48,037 nucleotides of DNA from Bacillota bacterium (GCA_021846285.1 JAJZCB010000019.1:1-48037), one strand, 5' to 3'. Numbered from the stretch's first letter, positions 8,292 to 16,609 are shown. Program-made: numbers and translations. The notes: a model not told the origin generated them from the sequence alone.

Positions 8292-9527
8292 TCATTCAGA
8301 CATGCGCAGACGAACAAATTTGCGTTTTCCCACCTGCAATACCATGCCGTCTGCCGGAGTCACAATCGCCGCCGGATCTGTCGCCTGGACGCCGTCAATC
8401 CGTACGCCGCCGCCCGCGATCAGTCTTCGCGCCTCCGAATTGCTCGGCGCAAGCTGTGTCGCAGCCAATATCGCGTAGAGTGCTGTCGCTCCGTCCGAAA
8501 TCGTGAACTCGGGGATCTCATCCGGCATGGCGCCTCTTTGAAATACTTTGACAAACTCGTCCTGCGCAACGCGTGCAGCGTCACTCCCCTGAAAGCGGGC
8601 GGTCAGCAGATAGGCCAGTCTCATCTTGGCGTCGCGCGGATGAACGGAACCATCTTCAAGGCCCCGGAAGAGGAGATCGAGGTCCTCGCGCGGCAAATCC
8701 GTGAGCAGTTCGTAGTATCTTGGCATCAGTTCGTCGGGAATGGACATCGCTTTGCCGTAAATCGATGGGGCCGGTTCACTGACCCCAATGTAGTTGCCCA
8801 GACTCTTGGACATTTTCTGCACGCCGTCGAGTCCCTCAATGAGCGGCATCGTGAGAGCAACCTGCTGAGACACGCCGTATTCTTTTTGCAGCGTTCTGCC
8901 CATGAGCAGATTGAATGTCTGATCGGTTCCGCCCAGTTCGATGTCTGTCTTCAGAGCCACCGAATCGTACGCCTGCATAAGCGGATAGAAGAACTCGTGA
9001 ATACTGATCGGAGCTCCGGACACATAACGCTTTTTAAAGTCGTCCCGTTCCAGCATGCGGGCCACCGTCAGCGTAGACGCGAGACGCACAACATCCGCAA
9101 AGGTGAGCGGCGCAAGCCATGTGGAATTGAAATGAATCTCAGTGCGGGCAGGATCCAGCACTTTAAAGACCTGCTCCTCGTAGGATCTGGCATTGGCCTG
9201 CACCTGTTCTTCCGTCAGTTGCCGGCGTGTCTCTGATTTTCCTGTCGGATCGCCGATGCGGCCCGTAAAATCGCCGATCACGAGTTGCACAACATGACCC
9301 AGATCCTGCAACTGCCGCAGCTTATAAAGGACGACCGCATGTCCGACGTGGATATCAGGCGCTGATGGATCCAGCCCTAGCTTGACGCGCAAGGGTTCAC
9401 CGCTGATTACGCTCTGGCGTATTTTGTGCTCCAATTCATCCTCAGGCACGATGTCTACGGCGCCCCTGCGAATGATCGCCAGTTGCCGCGCGACCTCCGC
9501 TTCCGCATTCAGATCCTTGCCGCTCAT
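8292..9527 (-). CDS. tyrS: Tyrosyl-tRNA synthetase
   Basis: This 411-residue class I aminoacyl-tRNA synthetase shows HVGH (60-63) in place of the HIGH motif and KMSKS (238-242). The tyrosine and ATP pocket is visible as GLDPSAPD and GGTDQTFN. The C-terminal S4 RNA-binding domain starts at about residue 345 (SNSEARRLIAGGGVRI). Length and the HVGH variant fit the TyrZ-type subfamily rather than the classical TyrS of B. subtilis. Expression is controlled by the T-box leader directly upstream, which should be relieved when uncharged tRNA-Tyr accumulates. Confidence 0.97.
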   Translation of the reverse strand: MSGKDLNAEAEVARQLAIIRRGAVDIVPEDELEHKIRQSVISGEPLRVKLGLDPSAPDIHVGHAVVLYKLRQLQDLGHVVQLVIGDFTGRIGDPTGKSETRRQLTEEQVQANARSYEEQVFKVLDPARTEIHFNSTWLAPLTFADVVRLASTLTVARMLERDDFKKRYVSGAPISIHEFFYPLMQAYDSVALKTDIELGGTDQTFNLLMGRTLQKEYGVSQQVALTMPLIEGLDGVQKMSKSLGNYIGVSEPAPSIYGKAMSIPDELMPRYYELLTDLPREDLDLLFRGLEDGSVHPRDAKMRLAYLLTARFQGSDAARVAQDEFVKVFQRGAMPDEIPEFTISDGATALYAILAATQLAPSNSEARRLIAGGGVRIDGVQATDPAAIVTPADGMVLQVGKRKFVRLRMSE

Positions 9528-9554
9528 CAGTCTCTCCCCCTGTCTATGATGTTG

Positions 9555-9813
9555 ATGTCAAAAAACGCAAAAAACCCGCCCCATAAGGGACGAGATCACT
9601 CGCGGTACCACCCTCGTTGATGCCTGTTTCTGCACCCACTCTGCAGTCGATAACGGCGCCTTGCACCGGTGCGCAAACACGTGACTCGGACTTCGTAATT
9701 CATCGCAGGCCGCGACTGGCTCGCACCGACCGCCAGTTCTCTGGGAACGCTTCTCCTGCGACTGCGCAACAGTCAAGTTGCAAAGCCGTCAACGTCAATC
9801 GCAATCTGAATTT
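9555..9813 (-). promoter_or_regulatory. T-box leader (tyrosine) upstream of tyrS
   Basis: On the reverse strand the T-box core GGGTGGTACCGCG (9601-9613) is followed by a G/C-rich terminator (9577-9592) and six T residues (9569-9574). The upstream Stem I region carries a TAC triplet at 9695-9697 in the context GAATTACGAAG, consistent with a tyrosine specifier. Uncharged tRNA-Tyr would pair with both and stabilise the antiterminator. The leader occupies nearly the whole space between tyrS and the next gene. Confidence 0.92.
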
Positions 9814-9819
9814 TGATTC

Positions 9820-9849
9820 ATTCTATGCCATTGGCGCAGCCATTGTCAA
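9820..9849 (-). promoter_or_regulatory. Sigma-A promoter of the tyrS T-box leader
   Basis: On the reverse strand TTGACA (9844-9849) and TAGAAT (9820-9825) are separated by 18 bases. Transcription would begin near 9813, at the start of the T-box leader. The site lies just after the stop codon of the SHMT-like gene. Confidence 0.65.
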
Positions 9850-9877
9850 ACGGGGGCAAAGGGCACGCAGGAACCGA

Positions 9878-11221
9878 TTACTCAACAAAGCAATACTGCA
9901 ATGTCTGAAAAGAAGCGCGCAAATCCATCACACGCGACTTGACCGACTCTGTGCTTTCATTGTTTATCAAAATACTCGCAATGAGATCTGCAATGAGCTC
10001 CATCTCCGTTTCCTTCATCCCCAGTCTCGTGACCTCTGTTGAACCCAAACGCAACCCGCCCGGGAAATCCCAATGCTCGGGTTCGTCGCCGGGAATGAGA
10101 TTTTTATTTGTGATGATGTTGGCTTCCGCCAATCGATTGGCAACCGCATAGCCGCCGCCGAGAGTCCGTACATCGACGATCACTTGATGTGTGCGCGTAA
10201 AGCCTTTATGCGCGCAAAGGACAGTCATCCCCCGTCGGTGCAATGCGTGGCCGAGCGTCTGTGCATTGGCGACAATTTGCGCCATGTAGTCCTTGCCGAA
10301 GGCCAGAAATTCGGCGGCGGCCGCCGCCAGAGCCGCCACGCGGTTGACCTGATGAGTCGCGGCCAGGGTTGGGAAGATGGCGTCTGTCAAGGGTTTGTTC
10401 AAGTCCGGATCATTCCACACAATGATCCCACTCTGGGGACCGCTGAAAGTTTTGCCGGCCGATCCGGTCATGACACACGCTCCTTCACGCAGCGGGTCCT
10501 GAAATTGACCGCCGCCGATCAGCCCAAGTTGATGTGCGCCGTCAAAATATATGCGACCGCCCCATTCGGAGACAACATCCGCCATTTCCTTTATGGGAAA
10601 CGGGAATAGTGTCATCGACGCTCCGAGGGTTGTCAGTTTAGGTTTGATTTTCCGCGCCAATTCCGCAAATTGAACCATGTCAACTTCCAATTCGACGGGA
10701 TCCATCGGAACGTCGTAAATCCGCAATCCCCGAACTCCCGCCGGTCCATCATGTCGATTGCTTGAATGGCCGCCAAACGGTTGCGAAATCGTCATGATGT
10801 TATCACCAGGCTGAGTCAGGGCCGTGTAGACGGTCATGTTTCCGATCATACTGGCGACAAGACGATGGTCAGCATAATTTGTTCGGAAAACCCGCTTAAG
10901 CAGTTCCACACACAAAGATTCAATTTCATCAATGTATTTGGTGCCCACAAACCACCTTTGCTGACGACCAATGTGGCCTTCCGCTGCGCGAATGCCCACC
11001 TCTGACGACAATAGCCTGCGCACAATTGGGCTTGTCGGAGCCTCTGGGGCCAGAAGATTCAGGCATTGCTGCCCACGCCAGGTTTCATTTCTACTCACGG
11101 CGTTCAAGACTTCCTCTTGCATCTGTCGCGGCGACGAACAGTCATCGAGAACTCTGCGCGCCCAATTTAAGGCGTCTACATCATGAACTTCATGTTCCGT
11201 CGTGGAAAGTTCCATACCCAT
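9878..11221 (-). CDS. Serine hydroxymethyltransferase-like PLP enzyme
   Basis: This is a 447-residue fold-type I PLP enzyme. The cofactor lysine is K257 in GSAGKTFSGPQSG, aligned with the THKTLRGPRGG block of SHMT. D227 and H230 (FDGAHQLGL) match the SHMT DxAH segment, and E60 (LLAPEAP) corresponds to the active-site Glu. The SHMT tyrosines of the YYGG region are replaced by RWFVG, and the His before the cofactor lysine by Gly. This is therefore a divergent relative rather than the housekeeping glyA. A threonine-aldolase, transaldolase or other beta-hydroxy amino acid activity is possible. The start has GGGGGAA upstream. Confidence 0.72.
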   Translation of the reverse strand: MGMELSTTEHEVHDVDALNWARRVLDDCSSPRQMQEEVLNAVSRNETWRGQQCLNLLAPEAPTSPIVRRLLSSEVGIRAAEGHIGRQQRWFVGTKYIDEIESLCVELLKRVFRTNYADHRLVASMIGNMTVYTALTQPGDNIMTISQPFGGHSSNRHDGPAGVRGLRIYDVPMDPVELEVDMVQFAELARKIKPKLTTLGASMTLFPFPIKEMADVVSEWGGRIYFDGAHQLGLIGGGQFQDPLREGACVMTGSAGKTFSGPQSGIIVWNDPDLNKPLTDAIFPTLAATHQVNRVAALAAAAAEFLAFGKDYMAQIVANAQTLGHALHRRGMTVLCAHKGFTRTHQVIVDVRTLGGGYAVANRLAEANIITNKNLIPGDEPEHWDFPGGLRLGSTEVTRLGMKETEMELIADLIASILINNESTESVKSRVMDLRASFQTLQYCFVE

Positions 11222-11329
11222 ACCAATTCCCCCAGTCGTCCGTTCGTTTTATCTGCAACGTTCTCTAATAACGACAACGTACTGATAATTTGGATGGTAT
11301 GACAGATCCAAAAGGCATCATTTTTATCA

Positions 11330-11539
11330 CTCCAAAAATCTGCGCCGCGAAGGATTGCGCTATATTTCACTGACCGAAGCGCGCAAGGCTGTCCAGGACG
11401 AATTAGCGGAGCGGTTATGAGTTCGACCCATTGGCTCGATACGAATGTCCTTTTTCGTTTCCTTCTCAACGATCACCCGGAGATGTCGTCAGGAGGAATG
11501 AATCCATTGCACGCCCAATTTCACGGAAACGGCCAGTAA
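11330..11539 (+). pseudogene. Remnant of an antitoxin-PIN toxin pair
   Basis: On the plus strand a frame ending at 11420 reads LRYISLTEARKAVQDELAERL, typical of the C-terminal helix of a small antitoxin. Its TGA overlaps an ATG at 11417. The second frame begins STHWLDTNVLFRFLLNDHPE, the classic N-terminus of a PIN-domain ribonuclease with its first catalytic Asp. After about 24 residues homology stops and the frame ends at 11539, running antisense into the TauE gene. The toxin has therefore lost its other acidic residues and should be inactive. A complete but different PIN pair lies near 34.4 kb. Confidence 0.65.
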
Positions 11540-12280
11540 GGCCATAAGGACAGCCGTCTTCAGCAGCCGTTGGGGCAGCCTCTTTGCGAGAAGTCCGCCA
11601 AGCGCAGAACCGATGACCGACGCCCCAATGACAGGAATGGCGACTCCCCAGGGCATGGTCGAGAAGCCCATTTTTGCGACCAATCCAAGCAGCGACATGC
11701 CTGCTCCAAGGATGAGCGCGTTCGCCACTGCCGCCCTGAGCCTGACACCCAACACCGTGAACGCGGGCACCAAGACAAACCCGCCGCCAATTCCGTACAA
11801 TCCGCCAAGCAGTCCGATCAGGGTTCCGCTGGACAGGATCACAGCCCACCTTGCTGCGGGTCTGGATCGTTGCAGATCCAGGCGCACAGGCAGCAACATC
11901 AGCAAAATGGAGGCAAACGCCACAATCACAAAAACACCGAGCATCACATGCTGAGGCAGCAATTTTGCGAGGTATCCCCCAATAAAGCCCATGAGCAGCG
12001 TGGGCGCCAGAAACGGCCAGAGCACGCTGAACTGAACCACATCCCGATAATGGCGGAGCGCCGCGAGTGCGGCGGCGATGGTTTGCAATCCCACTATTTC
12101 AGACACAGAGGAGACGGACAGGGAACCGCCCAGGGCAACAGACGGAGCATTCAGAAGCAGGACGGTCAAAACAATGCTCCCGCTCACAAACACCGCACCG
12201 ACAACGAATCCTGAAACGAAACCTATGGATGCATACAGGCTGATTGCCTCCACCAAATCTGCGACCCCCGTCCCTATCAA
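11489..12280 (-). CDS. TauE/SafE family membrane transporter
   Basis: This 263-residue protein has about eight hydrophobic segments and the family's repeated glycine-rich motifs, for example GSIVLTVLLLNAPSVALGGSLSVSS and GLLGGLYGIGGGFVLVPAFTVLG. TauE/SafE proteins export sulfite, sulfoacetate or related organosulfur anions. The first start in frame is a TTG with only a weak ribosome site, so the true start is uncertain. It lies about 130 bases downstream of the ChrB-like operon and on the same strand, so it could be a last member of it. Its 3' end abuts the toxin remnant. Confidence 0.85.
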   Translation of the reverse strand: MIGTGVADLVEAISLYASIGFVSGFVVGAVFVSGSIVLTVLLLNAPSVALGGSLSVSSVSEIVGLQTIAAALAALRHYRDVVQFSVLWPFLAPTLLMGFIGGYLAKLLPQHVMLGVFVIVAFASILLMLLPVRLDLQRSRPAARWAVILSSGTLIGLLGGLYGIGGGFVLVPAFTVLGVRLRAAVANALILGAGMSLLGLVAKMGFSTMPWGVAIPVIGASVIGSALGGLLAKRLPQRLLKTAVLMALLAVSVKLGVQWIHSS

Positions 12281-12414
12281 TTGCTTCTTGACATTGCCTG
12301 CGGCAAAATTGGTTTAGAGCCACGCGATCACCATGGTTCCCTGGTTGGAAAGCAGCAAACCGGCCAGGCAGTTCCCCTGTCCAATATGCGCCGTATCAGG
12401 TCAACCGGATTGAG

Positions 12415-12837
12415 TCAGGCGGTTCCCGTCTTCAGATGAACATACAAGGCGTCAAATACTACTTGGGCCTGCTTCAGGGCCTCCAGATCATCGTTCGCCA
12501 ACGACCGGATTCCTTGGCAAATCGCCTCTACGCCTTCGGACTCGGGGGGTGGGAGCACGGTGGTGATGCAATCGGCGCCGTCGACAATGCGGGCGATTTG
12601 AGACAGAGCCGGATCCGTCAACCCATATTCCTTTAAAAACGCAGCAAAACTGCACCGTCCGCGGTGATGACTCAGCCGCACTCCAGGAATGTCAAACGGA
12701 ATCGCGTCCGGCGCTTCCTCCGCCGTCTGACCGGAAGGAAGAAAATGAAATTCAGCATGCGCATCAATGTACTTCCAAATCAGCCAAGCGCAAGCCATTC
12801 GGTCAATCCCGACGCGTTGCCAGGTCACCCATTTCAT
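12415..12837 (-). CDS. ChrB C-terminal-domain protein (chromate resistance family), copy A
   Basis: This 140-residue single-domain protein matches the C-terminal domain of ChrB. Conserved blocks are VGIDRMACAWLIWKYIDAHAEF, IPFDIPGVRLSHHRGRCSFAAFL and the ARIVDGADCIT segment with its Asp. In other bacteria this domain is fused to the ChrB N-terminal domain in a chromate-responsive protein. Here its ATG directly follows the TAA of the ChrB N-domain gene with no gap, so the pair is a split ChrB. A paralogue lies at 15834-16283. The ligand is unproven. Confidence 0.85.
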   Translation of the reverse strand: MKWVTWQRVGIDRMACAWLIWKYIDAHAEFHFLPSGQTAEEAPDAIPFDIPGVRLSHHRGRCSFAAFLKEYGLTDPALSQIARIVDGADCITTVLPPPESEGVEAICQGIRSLANDDLEALKQAQVVFDALYVHLKTGTA

Positions 12838-13344
12838 TTACGCTTCATCCTCTCCCCCTTCGACAAACCGTGCGCAAAGCAGACGTTCCAGTCGGTCGCG
12901 CACAGATGCCCCGGTTGCCGAATGAAAAAAATCCTGCGCATACACCTGTCGATACTCCATCGTCAATCGTCGAAACGCATCCTCCGCCTCGACGGGCGGG
13001 GGATACGCTGCGGCCTCCCAGCGATCCAGGGCCTCCGTAATACTCGTGTACCGTTCCGTCGCCTGGTCCTCAAATTGTCGCCGCAACTGGGCGTCTTGCT
13101 GCGGGCCGAGGGAGTTTGCCTGCCAATACGTCGCCGCGCCGCCCATCTCGACGATTTCCGCAGCGATCCATTGCAGGTGTTCGCGATGCCGTTCCGTGTA
13201 GGGTAGGACACTGACCGAATCCACCAGATACAGGGCGCCAAGTTGCTTCAATTTGCGCCACAAATACACCCGTTTGTTGCTTGGATGCGTCGGCAAACTA
13301 TAGATCAAGAGTAACCAGGATAAAGGAGACACCGCGCCATCCAT
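12838..13344 (-). CDS. ChrB N-terminal-domain protein
   Basis: This 168-residue protein matches the ChrB N-terminal domain: WLLLIYSLPTHPSNKRVYLWRKL, then GALYLVDSVSVLPYTERHREHLQWIAAEI and GGAATYW. The C-terminal part is helical and charged. In ChrB this half is thought to contribute DNA binding or protein interaction. The stop codon touches the start of the C-domain gene, so the two are almost certainly made together. The MFS gene ends 15 bases upstream. The protein may regulate the operon through the palindrome at 16303-16320, which is inference. Confidence 0.8.
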   Translation of the reverse strand: MDGAVSPLSWLLLIYSLPTHPSNKRVYLWRKLKQLGALYLVDSVSVLPYTERHREHLQWIAAEIVEMGGAATYWQANSLGPQQDAQLRRQFEDQATERYTSITEALDRWEAAAYPPPVEAEDAFRRLTMEYRQVYAQDFFHSATGASVRDRLERLLCARFVEGGEDEA

Positions 13345-13359
13345 GATCGTTCGCCATCC

Positions 13360-14805
13360 TCACCGGTGTTCCGCGAACCGCAGGGGCACGCGGCGAAAAC
13401 TTTGATATGTAAGCAGATCATACCCGATCTTTAACGCCCCCGCCAAATAGAAAGGCCAACCTGCCGCAGCGAACGTCAACAGCACACCCGCGAGCGCCGG
13501 CGTCAGGGCCGAGCCGATGTTTCGCGCCCCATTGGTCCAGGTGGCCGCAAAGACACGGTCAGACGGCGCAACCAGCGCCATTGTGTACGCTTGGCGCGTG
13601 GGAACGTCCATTTGCGATAGGACATGGCGCAACAGCAACAGAACCACTGCAAGCGAAGGGGTGGGCATGAGCGGAATCAGGCAAAGAAACACATTGGACG
13701 GAACATGCGTAAAGACCATCGTATTCAACAGACCGATGCGCTCTCCGAGCCACGCGGCCCCAAACGACGACAGCGCCGACAGCACATTGGTGCCAAAGAA
13801 CAGCAGGCCCAATTGGAACAGATCAAAGTGAAAACGTTCATAAAACCAGAAGGCCAGCAAACTCTGTACGATGAATCCACTGCCAAACGCGTCGAGCGCG
13901 AAGAGCGCAGACAGCGCGTATACCCGACGTCTGCCGTCGGAGGACTGGCTTTCCGAAGACTGGCTTTCCGAAGACTGGCCTGCCGAAGACTGGCCTGCCG
14001 GAGATTGGCCTGTCGAGGGTTGGCCTGTCGAGGGGTGCCCTGCTGGCTCGTCCATACCGTTCACCGGTTTCCTGTCGTCCAACGACTCCCCTTCGCCCGT
14101 CGGTTTCCCCCCGTCCGCCGATTCGTTGTGGACCAACGCATTTTGAGGCGAATCGGCGCCCGACTCGCTTTCGCCCTGCCGTCCGGCGCCGCGAGGCAAC
14201 CGGGTATAGAGTATCCCTTGAATCAGCCCCGCAGCCATGTACCCCCAAAGCAGTGCGCGGTACGCCCCAAATCCCATGGTCCATCCAAGCGCGCCGACGA
14301 GCAGCGCCCCTGCTGAACCGCTCGCATAGCCAATGAAATTAAACCAGGTGTACGCACGCAGCCGTTGTTGACCTCCATACATCACCGCCAGCAGAGTTTG
14401 TTCGACGGACAGATAGGGCCCGACCTCCTTGCCGGTGGGACTCACTGAACCCAACGCCACCGCAAGGCCGAGCCACAGGGGATTGCGGGTGACTAAGAGA
14501 ATCGGAACCATCGCGGCCCACAGTCCGCTGCTCGCCAACAGTGCGGTCCGATAGCCCCGTCGATCTGAGACTCGGCGAAACAACACGGTGAGCGCAAAGG
14601 AGCCGAGCAATGCGATCGAGTATAACGTTCCGATCTCAGCCGCTGACAGCCCTCTGGTTCTCCAGTAGATCGGCAGGGCGATGGAAATCCAGCCAAAGGC
14701 CGTTTCCCGCACGGCGCGGGCCGCCAACAACAATCCCGCTGCTCTCGCACTGTTCCCCGCTTTGCCTCCCGCCGCGTCCCTCTCAGCATGTGCCGCCTGC
14801 AACAC
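13360..14805 (-). CDS. MFS transporter with a repeat-containing central loop
   Basis: This protein of about 481 residues has two sets of about six membrane segments. The usual motif A is recognisable as FRRVSDRRGYRTALL. The loop between the halves is unusually long (about 85 residues) and hydrophilic. It ends in near-identical pentapeptides (SSESQ, SSAGQ, PSTGQ types) encoded by a 15-base tandem repeat. The frame opens with GTG at 14832, but GGGGAGG precedes a GTG at 14805, which is preferred. Within a ChrB operon an exporter for an oxyanion or related toxicant is plausible. The usual ChrA transporter is absent. Confidence 0.82.
   Translation of the reverse strand: MLQAAHAERDAAGGKAGNSARAAGLLLAARAVRETAFGWISIALPIYWRTRGLSAAEIGTLYSIALLGSFALTVLFRRVSDRRGYRTALLASSGLWAAMVPILLVTRNPLWLGLAVALGSVSPTGKEVGPYLSVEQTLLAVMYGGQQRLRAYTWFNFIGYASGSAGALLVGALGWTMGFGAYRALLWGYMAAGLIQGILYTRLPRGAGRQGESESGADSPQNALVHNESADGGKPTGEGESLDDRKPVNGMDEPAGHPSTGQPSTGQSPAGQSSAGQSSESQSSESQSSDGRRRVYALSALFALDAFGSGFIVQSLLAFWFYERFHFDLFQLGLLFFGTNVLSALSSFGAAWLGERIGLLNTMVFTHVPSNVFLCLIPLMPTPSLAVVLLLLRHVLSQMDVPTRQAYTMALVAPSDRVFAATWTNGARNIGSALTPALAGVLLTFAAAGWPFYLAGALKIGYDLLTYQSFRRVPLRFAEHR
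13943..14032. repeat. 15-bp in-frame tandem repeat, six units
   Basis: Six imperfect units of the type GACTGGCTTTCCGAA encode Ser/Gln-rich pentapeptides in the central cytoplasmic loop of the MFS protein. Units diverge gradually from one end to the other, as expected for stepwise slippage. Unit number could vary between strains without breaking the frame. Confidence 0.9.
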
Positions 14806-14870
14806 AAAAGAACCTCCCCGTTCGCTTTTCACGCGCCTCGCCGACCTTCGCGTATTTGCCGCGCGAGCAT

Positions 14871-15830
14871 CTACCGTCGCGCGCCGCCTTCGTCCATCAT
14901 GCGATCCATTTCGTGCGATCTATTTCGTTCATCCGTCTCTTCGTATACGGCCGCCTGCCCGGTTTTCGGCATAAATACGTAGAGCCGTTGCCGTCTTTCA
15001 TCAAATGTCAGTGTATGGGCTCCCTGCTCGGTCACAATCTCCTCAACAATATCGTACGTATCCAGGTCGACCGCCTGCACACATCCAGGTTCGCCAATCG
15101 CGACATACAATCGCCTTCTTTGAGCGTTTAGCCACACGACATCCGGCGGACCAGCCAGGGCGCATTGACCAACGACTCGCCCGGTATCCCGTTCGAGCGC
15201 GAGCAGACGCCCTGCGTCGCAAGCGACAAGCAGACGCTCGGTCGGCTCGTCCAGAGCGAGACCATGCGGGCCGGCCGCATCGACGGGAAACTCGACACTC
15301 ATATGTAAATCCGCGCCCCGCAGTCCCACCACCATGGGAGGATCGGCGATGTTCACCCAATATCGGTCCCGTGCGGCGTCATACAAGCACCACCGCGGTC
15401 TCCCAGGAAGCGCTGCATGGGCTGCCAATGAACCGGTGAGAACATCCACGAGTCTCGCCGAATGATCTTCGACGTCGGCGACGAGAACCAGCCTTCTTCC
15501 CCCATCCCAGGCCAGTCCGTTTGGCCGGGGCCCGACCGCCGTCCCCCGCACCACCTGCCAGGAGCGCGCATCCACCAGAATGACGCGTCCCTTCGCGCGG
15601 GCGGCGCCAATAAAGGACCGAAGTTCGGGAAGATACAGGACCCCGCTGGCGCCAGGACAGTCGGGAATGGACACCTCATGCCGAAGAAGCTGCCCGTCCA
15701 AAACCTCGAGACACCCTTGCGCTTCGTTGGCCAAGACGACCGTTCCGGTGTCCGGATCAAGATCCGCATGGTCAAACGCGCCCGGGAGCTTTTGCGGGAT
15801 TCTGATGAACCCCGCGCGGTGCAGGCTCAT
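14871..15830 (-). CDS. YncE/SMP-30-like cytosolic beta-propeller protein
   Basis: This 319-residue protein is made of repeated blades of about 40 residues with recurring motifs such as GPRPNGLAWDGGRRLVLVAD, AGPHGLALDEPTERLLVACD and QGAHTLTFDERRQRLYVFM. It has no signal peptide or membrane segment, unlike periplasmic YncE. The fold is often a ligand-binding or scaffolding propeller. Position between a ChrB C-domain gene (stop four bases upstream, ribosome site inside its end) and the MFS gene suggests a role in the same resistance or sensing process. No catalytic residues can be assigned. Confidence 0.75.
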   Translation of the reverse strand: MSLHRAGFIRIPQKLPGAFDHADLDPDTGTVVLANEAQGCLEVLDGQLLRHEVSIPDCPGASGVLYLPELRSFIGAARAKGRVILVDARSWQVVRGTAVGPRPNGLAWDGGRRLVLVADVEDHSARLVDVLTGSLAAHAALPGRPRWCLYDAARDRYWVNIADPPMVVGLRGADLHMSVEFPVDAAGPHGLALDEPTERLLVACDAGRLLALERDTGRVVGQCALAGPPDVVWLNAQRRRLYVAIGEPGCVQAVDLDTYDIVEEIVTEQGAHTLTFDERRQRLYVFMPKTGQAAVYEETDERNRSHEMDRMMDEGGARR

Positions 15831-15833
15831 GCT

Positions 15834-16283
15834 TCAACCTCCTTGCCGCTGTCCGAGTTCGTGTTGAAAGTATGCATACAGGGCATCGTACATCGGCGAT
15901 TCCAGTTCGATTTTGCGATGATCCCTCTTCCCGTGCAGATAGGCAAAACCGTGCGCAATGGCCCGCAGTCCCAAGCCATAAGGCGAAGTATCGATGTCCG
16001 ACCGCACGTCGGCCGCGTGAACAACCTTCGCCAGTTCCGCCAGCGCGGGAATGCCGGTCAACCCGTATTTGAGCATGATCGATTCAAACGAGCAGAGGCC
16101 ATCCACATGCCCCAATTCCACGCCCGGAACATCAAAGGGAATGGCGCCCTCCTGCTCAGCGACTTCCTGCACCTGATCGGACGGCACATAAAGAATCTCC
16201 GCCTCCGTATCGATGAACCGCCTGATCAACCAAGGGCACGCCACCCGGTCCACGTTCGCATTTTCGCGCGTGATCCACTTCAT
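15834..16283 (-). CDS. ChrB C-terminal-domain protein (chromate resistance family), copy B
   Basis: This 149-residue protein is a paralogue of the 12415-12837 product. It shows ENANVDRVACPWLIRRFIDTEAE, IPFDVPGVELGHVDGLCSFES and the VVHAAD motif. It is the first gene of the operon, with a strong GAGGAGG ribosome site and a consensus promoter and palindrome directly upstream. A lone ChrB C-domain cannot carry the DNA-binding half, so it may act as an enzyme or ligand-binding partner. Its divergence from copy A suggests an old duplication. Confidence 0.85.
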   Translation of the reverse strand: MKWITRENANVDRVACPWLIRRFIDTEAEILYVPSDQVQEVAEQEGAIPFDVPGVELGHVDGLCSFESIMLKYGLTGIPALAELAKVVHAADVRSDIDTSPYGLGLRAIAHGFAYLHGKRDHRKIELESPMYDALYAYFQHELGQRQGG

Positions 16284-16302
16284 TTGTCTTCCTCCTCAGT
16301 CA

Positions 16303-16320
16303 TTGTAACCACCGTTACAA
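16303..16320. promoter_or_regulatory. Palindromic operator at the ChrB-like operon start
   Basis: TTGTAAC-CACC-GTTACAA is a perfect 7+4+7 palindrome placed from about four bases after the -10 box, across the predicted start of transcription. A repressor bound here would block initiation. Candidate binders are the operon's own ChrB N-domain protein or an unlinked regulator. Confidence 0.7.
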
Positions 16321-16324
16321 TACG

Positions 16325-16353
16325 ATTCTACCCGACTCTATCTATCCTGTCAA
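16325..16353 (-). promoter_or_regulatory. Consensus sigma-A promoter of the ChrB-like operon
   Basis: On the reverse strand TTGACA (16348-16353) and TAGAAT (16325-16330) are 17 bases apart. The palindrome at 16303-16320 follows directly. Such a strong promoter next to an operator points to a tightly repressed, inducible operon. Confidence 0.8.
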
Positions 16354-16439
16354 TATGCAAAGAAAATCGGCTCCACATGGTGTGAAGCCGATCCCCACAA
16401 CTCTGACTCATGCTCACGACAATGGGAGCTTGCGCTGCC

Positions 16440-16609
16440 CTTTTCCATGTGATCGCGGACTCCCAGCAGTTATCCTCAGAGTAAGCGGGGTTATACACGA
16501 CCAAGACGGTCATCTCATCGTTGTAGATCGCATACGTGATTCGATGCACTGTGCCCCCTTCCTCTTGTTGGTCTTGCAACGGAACAAATTGCTCTTTCCC
16601 GACTTCCAA
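16440..16609 (-). pseudogene. Possible RelE/ParE-like toxin fragment
   Basis: The reverse strand has a short stretch, VHRITYAIYNDEMTVLVV, that resembles the central strands of RelE/ParE toxins. No antitoxin partner or full toxin flanks it, and the frame then runs into the promoter of the ChrB-like operon without family resemblance. It is a weak call. The remaining gene-free bases up to 16779 show nothing else convincing. Confidence 0.25.
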
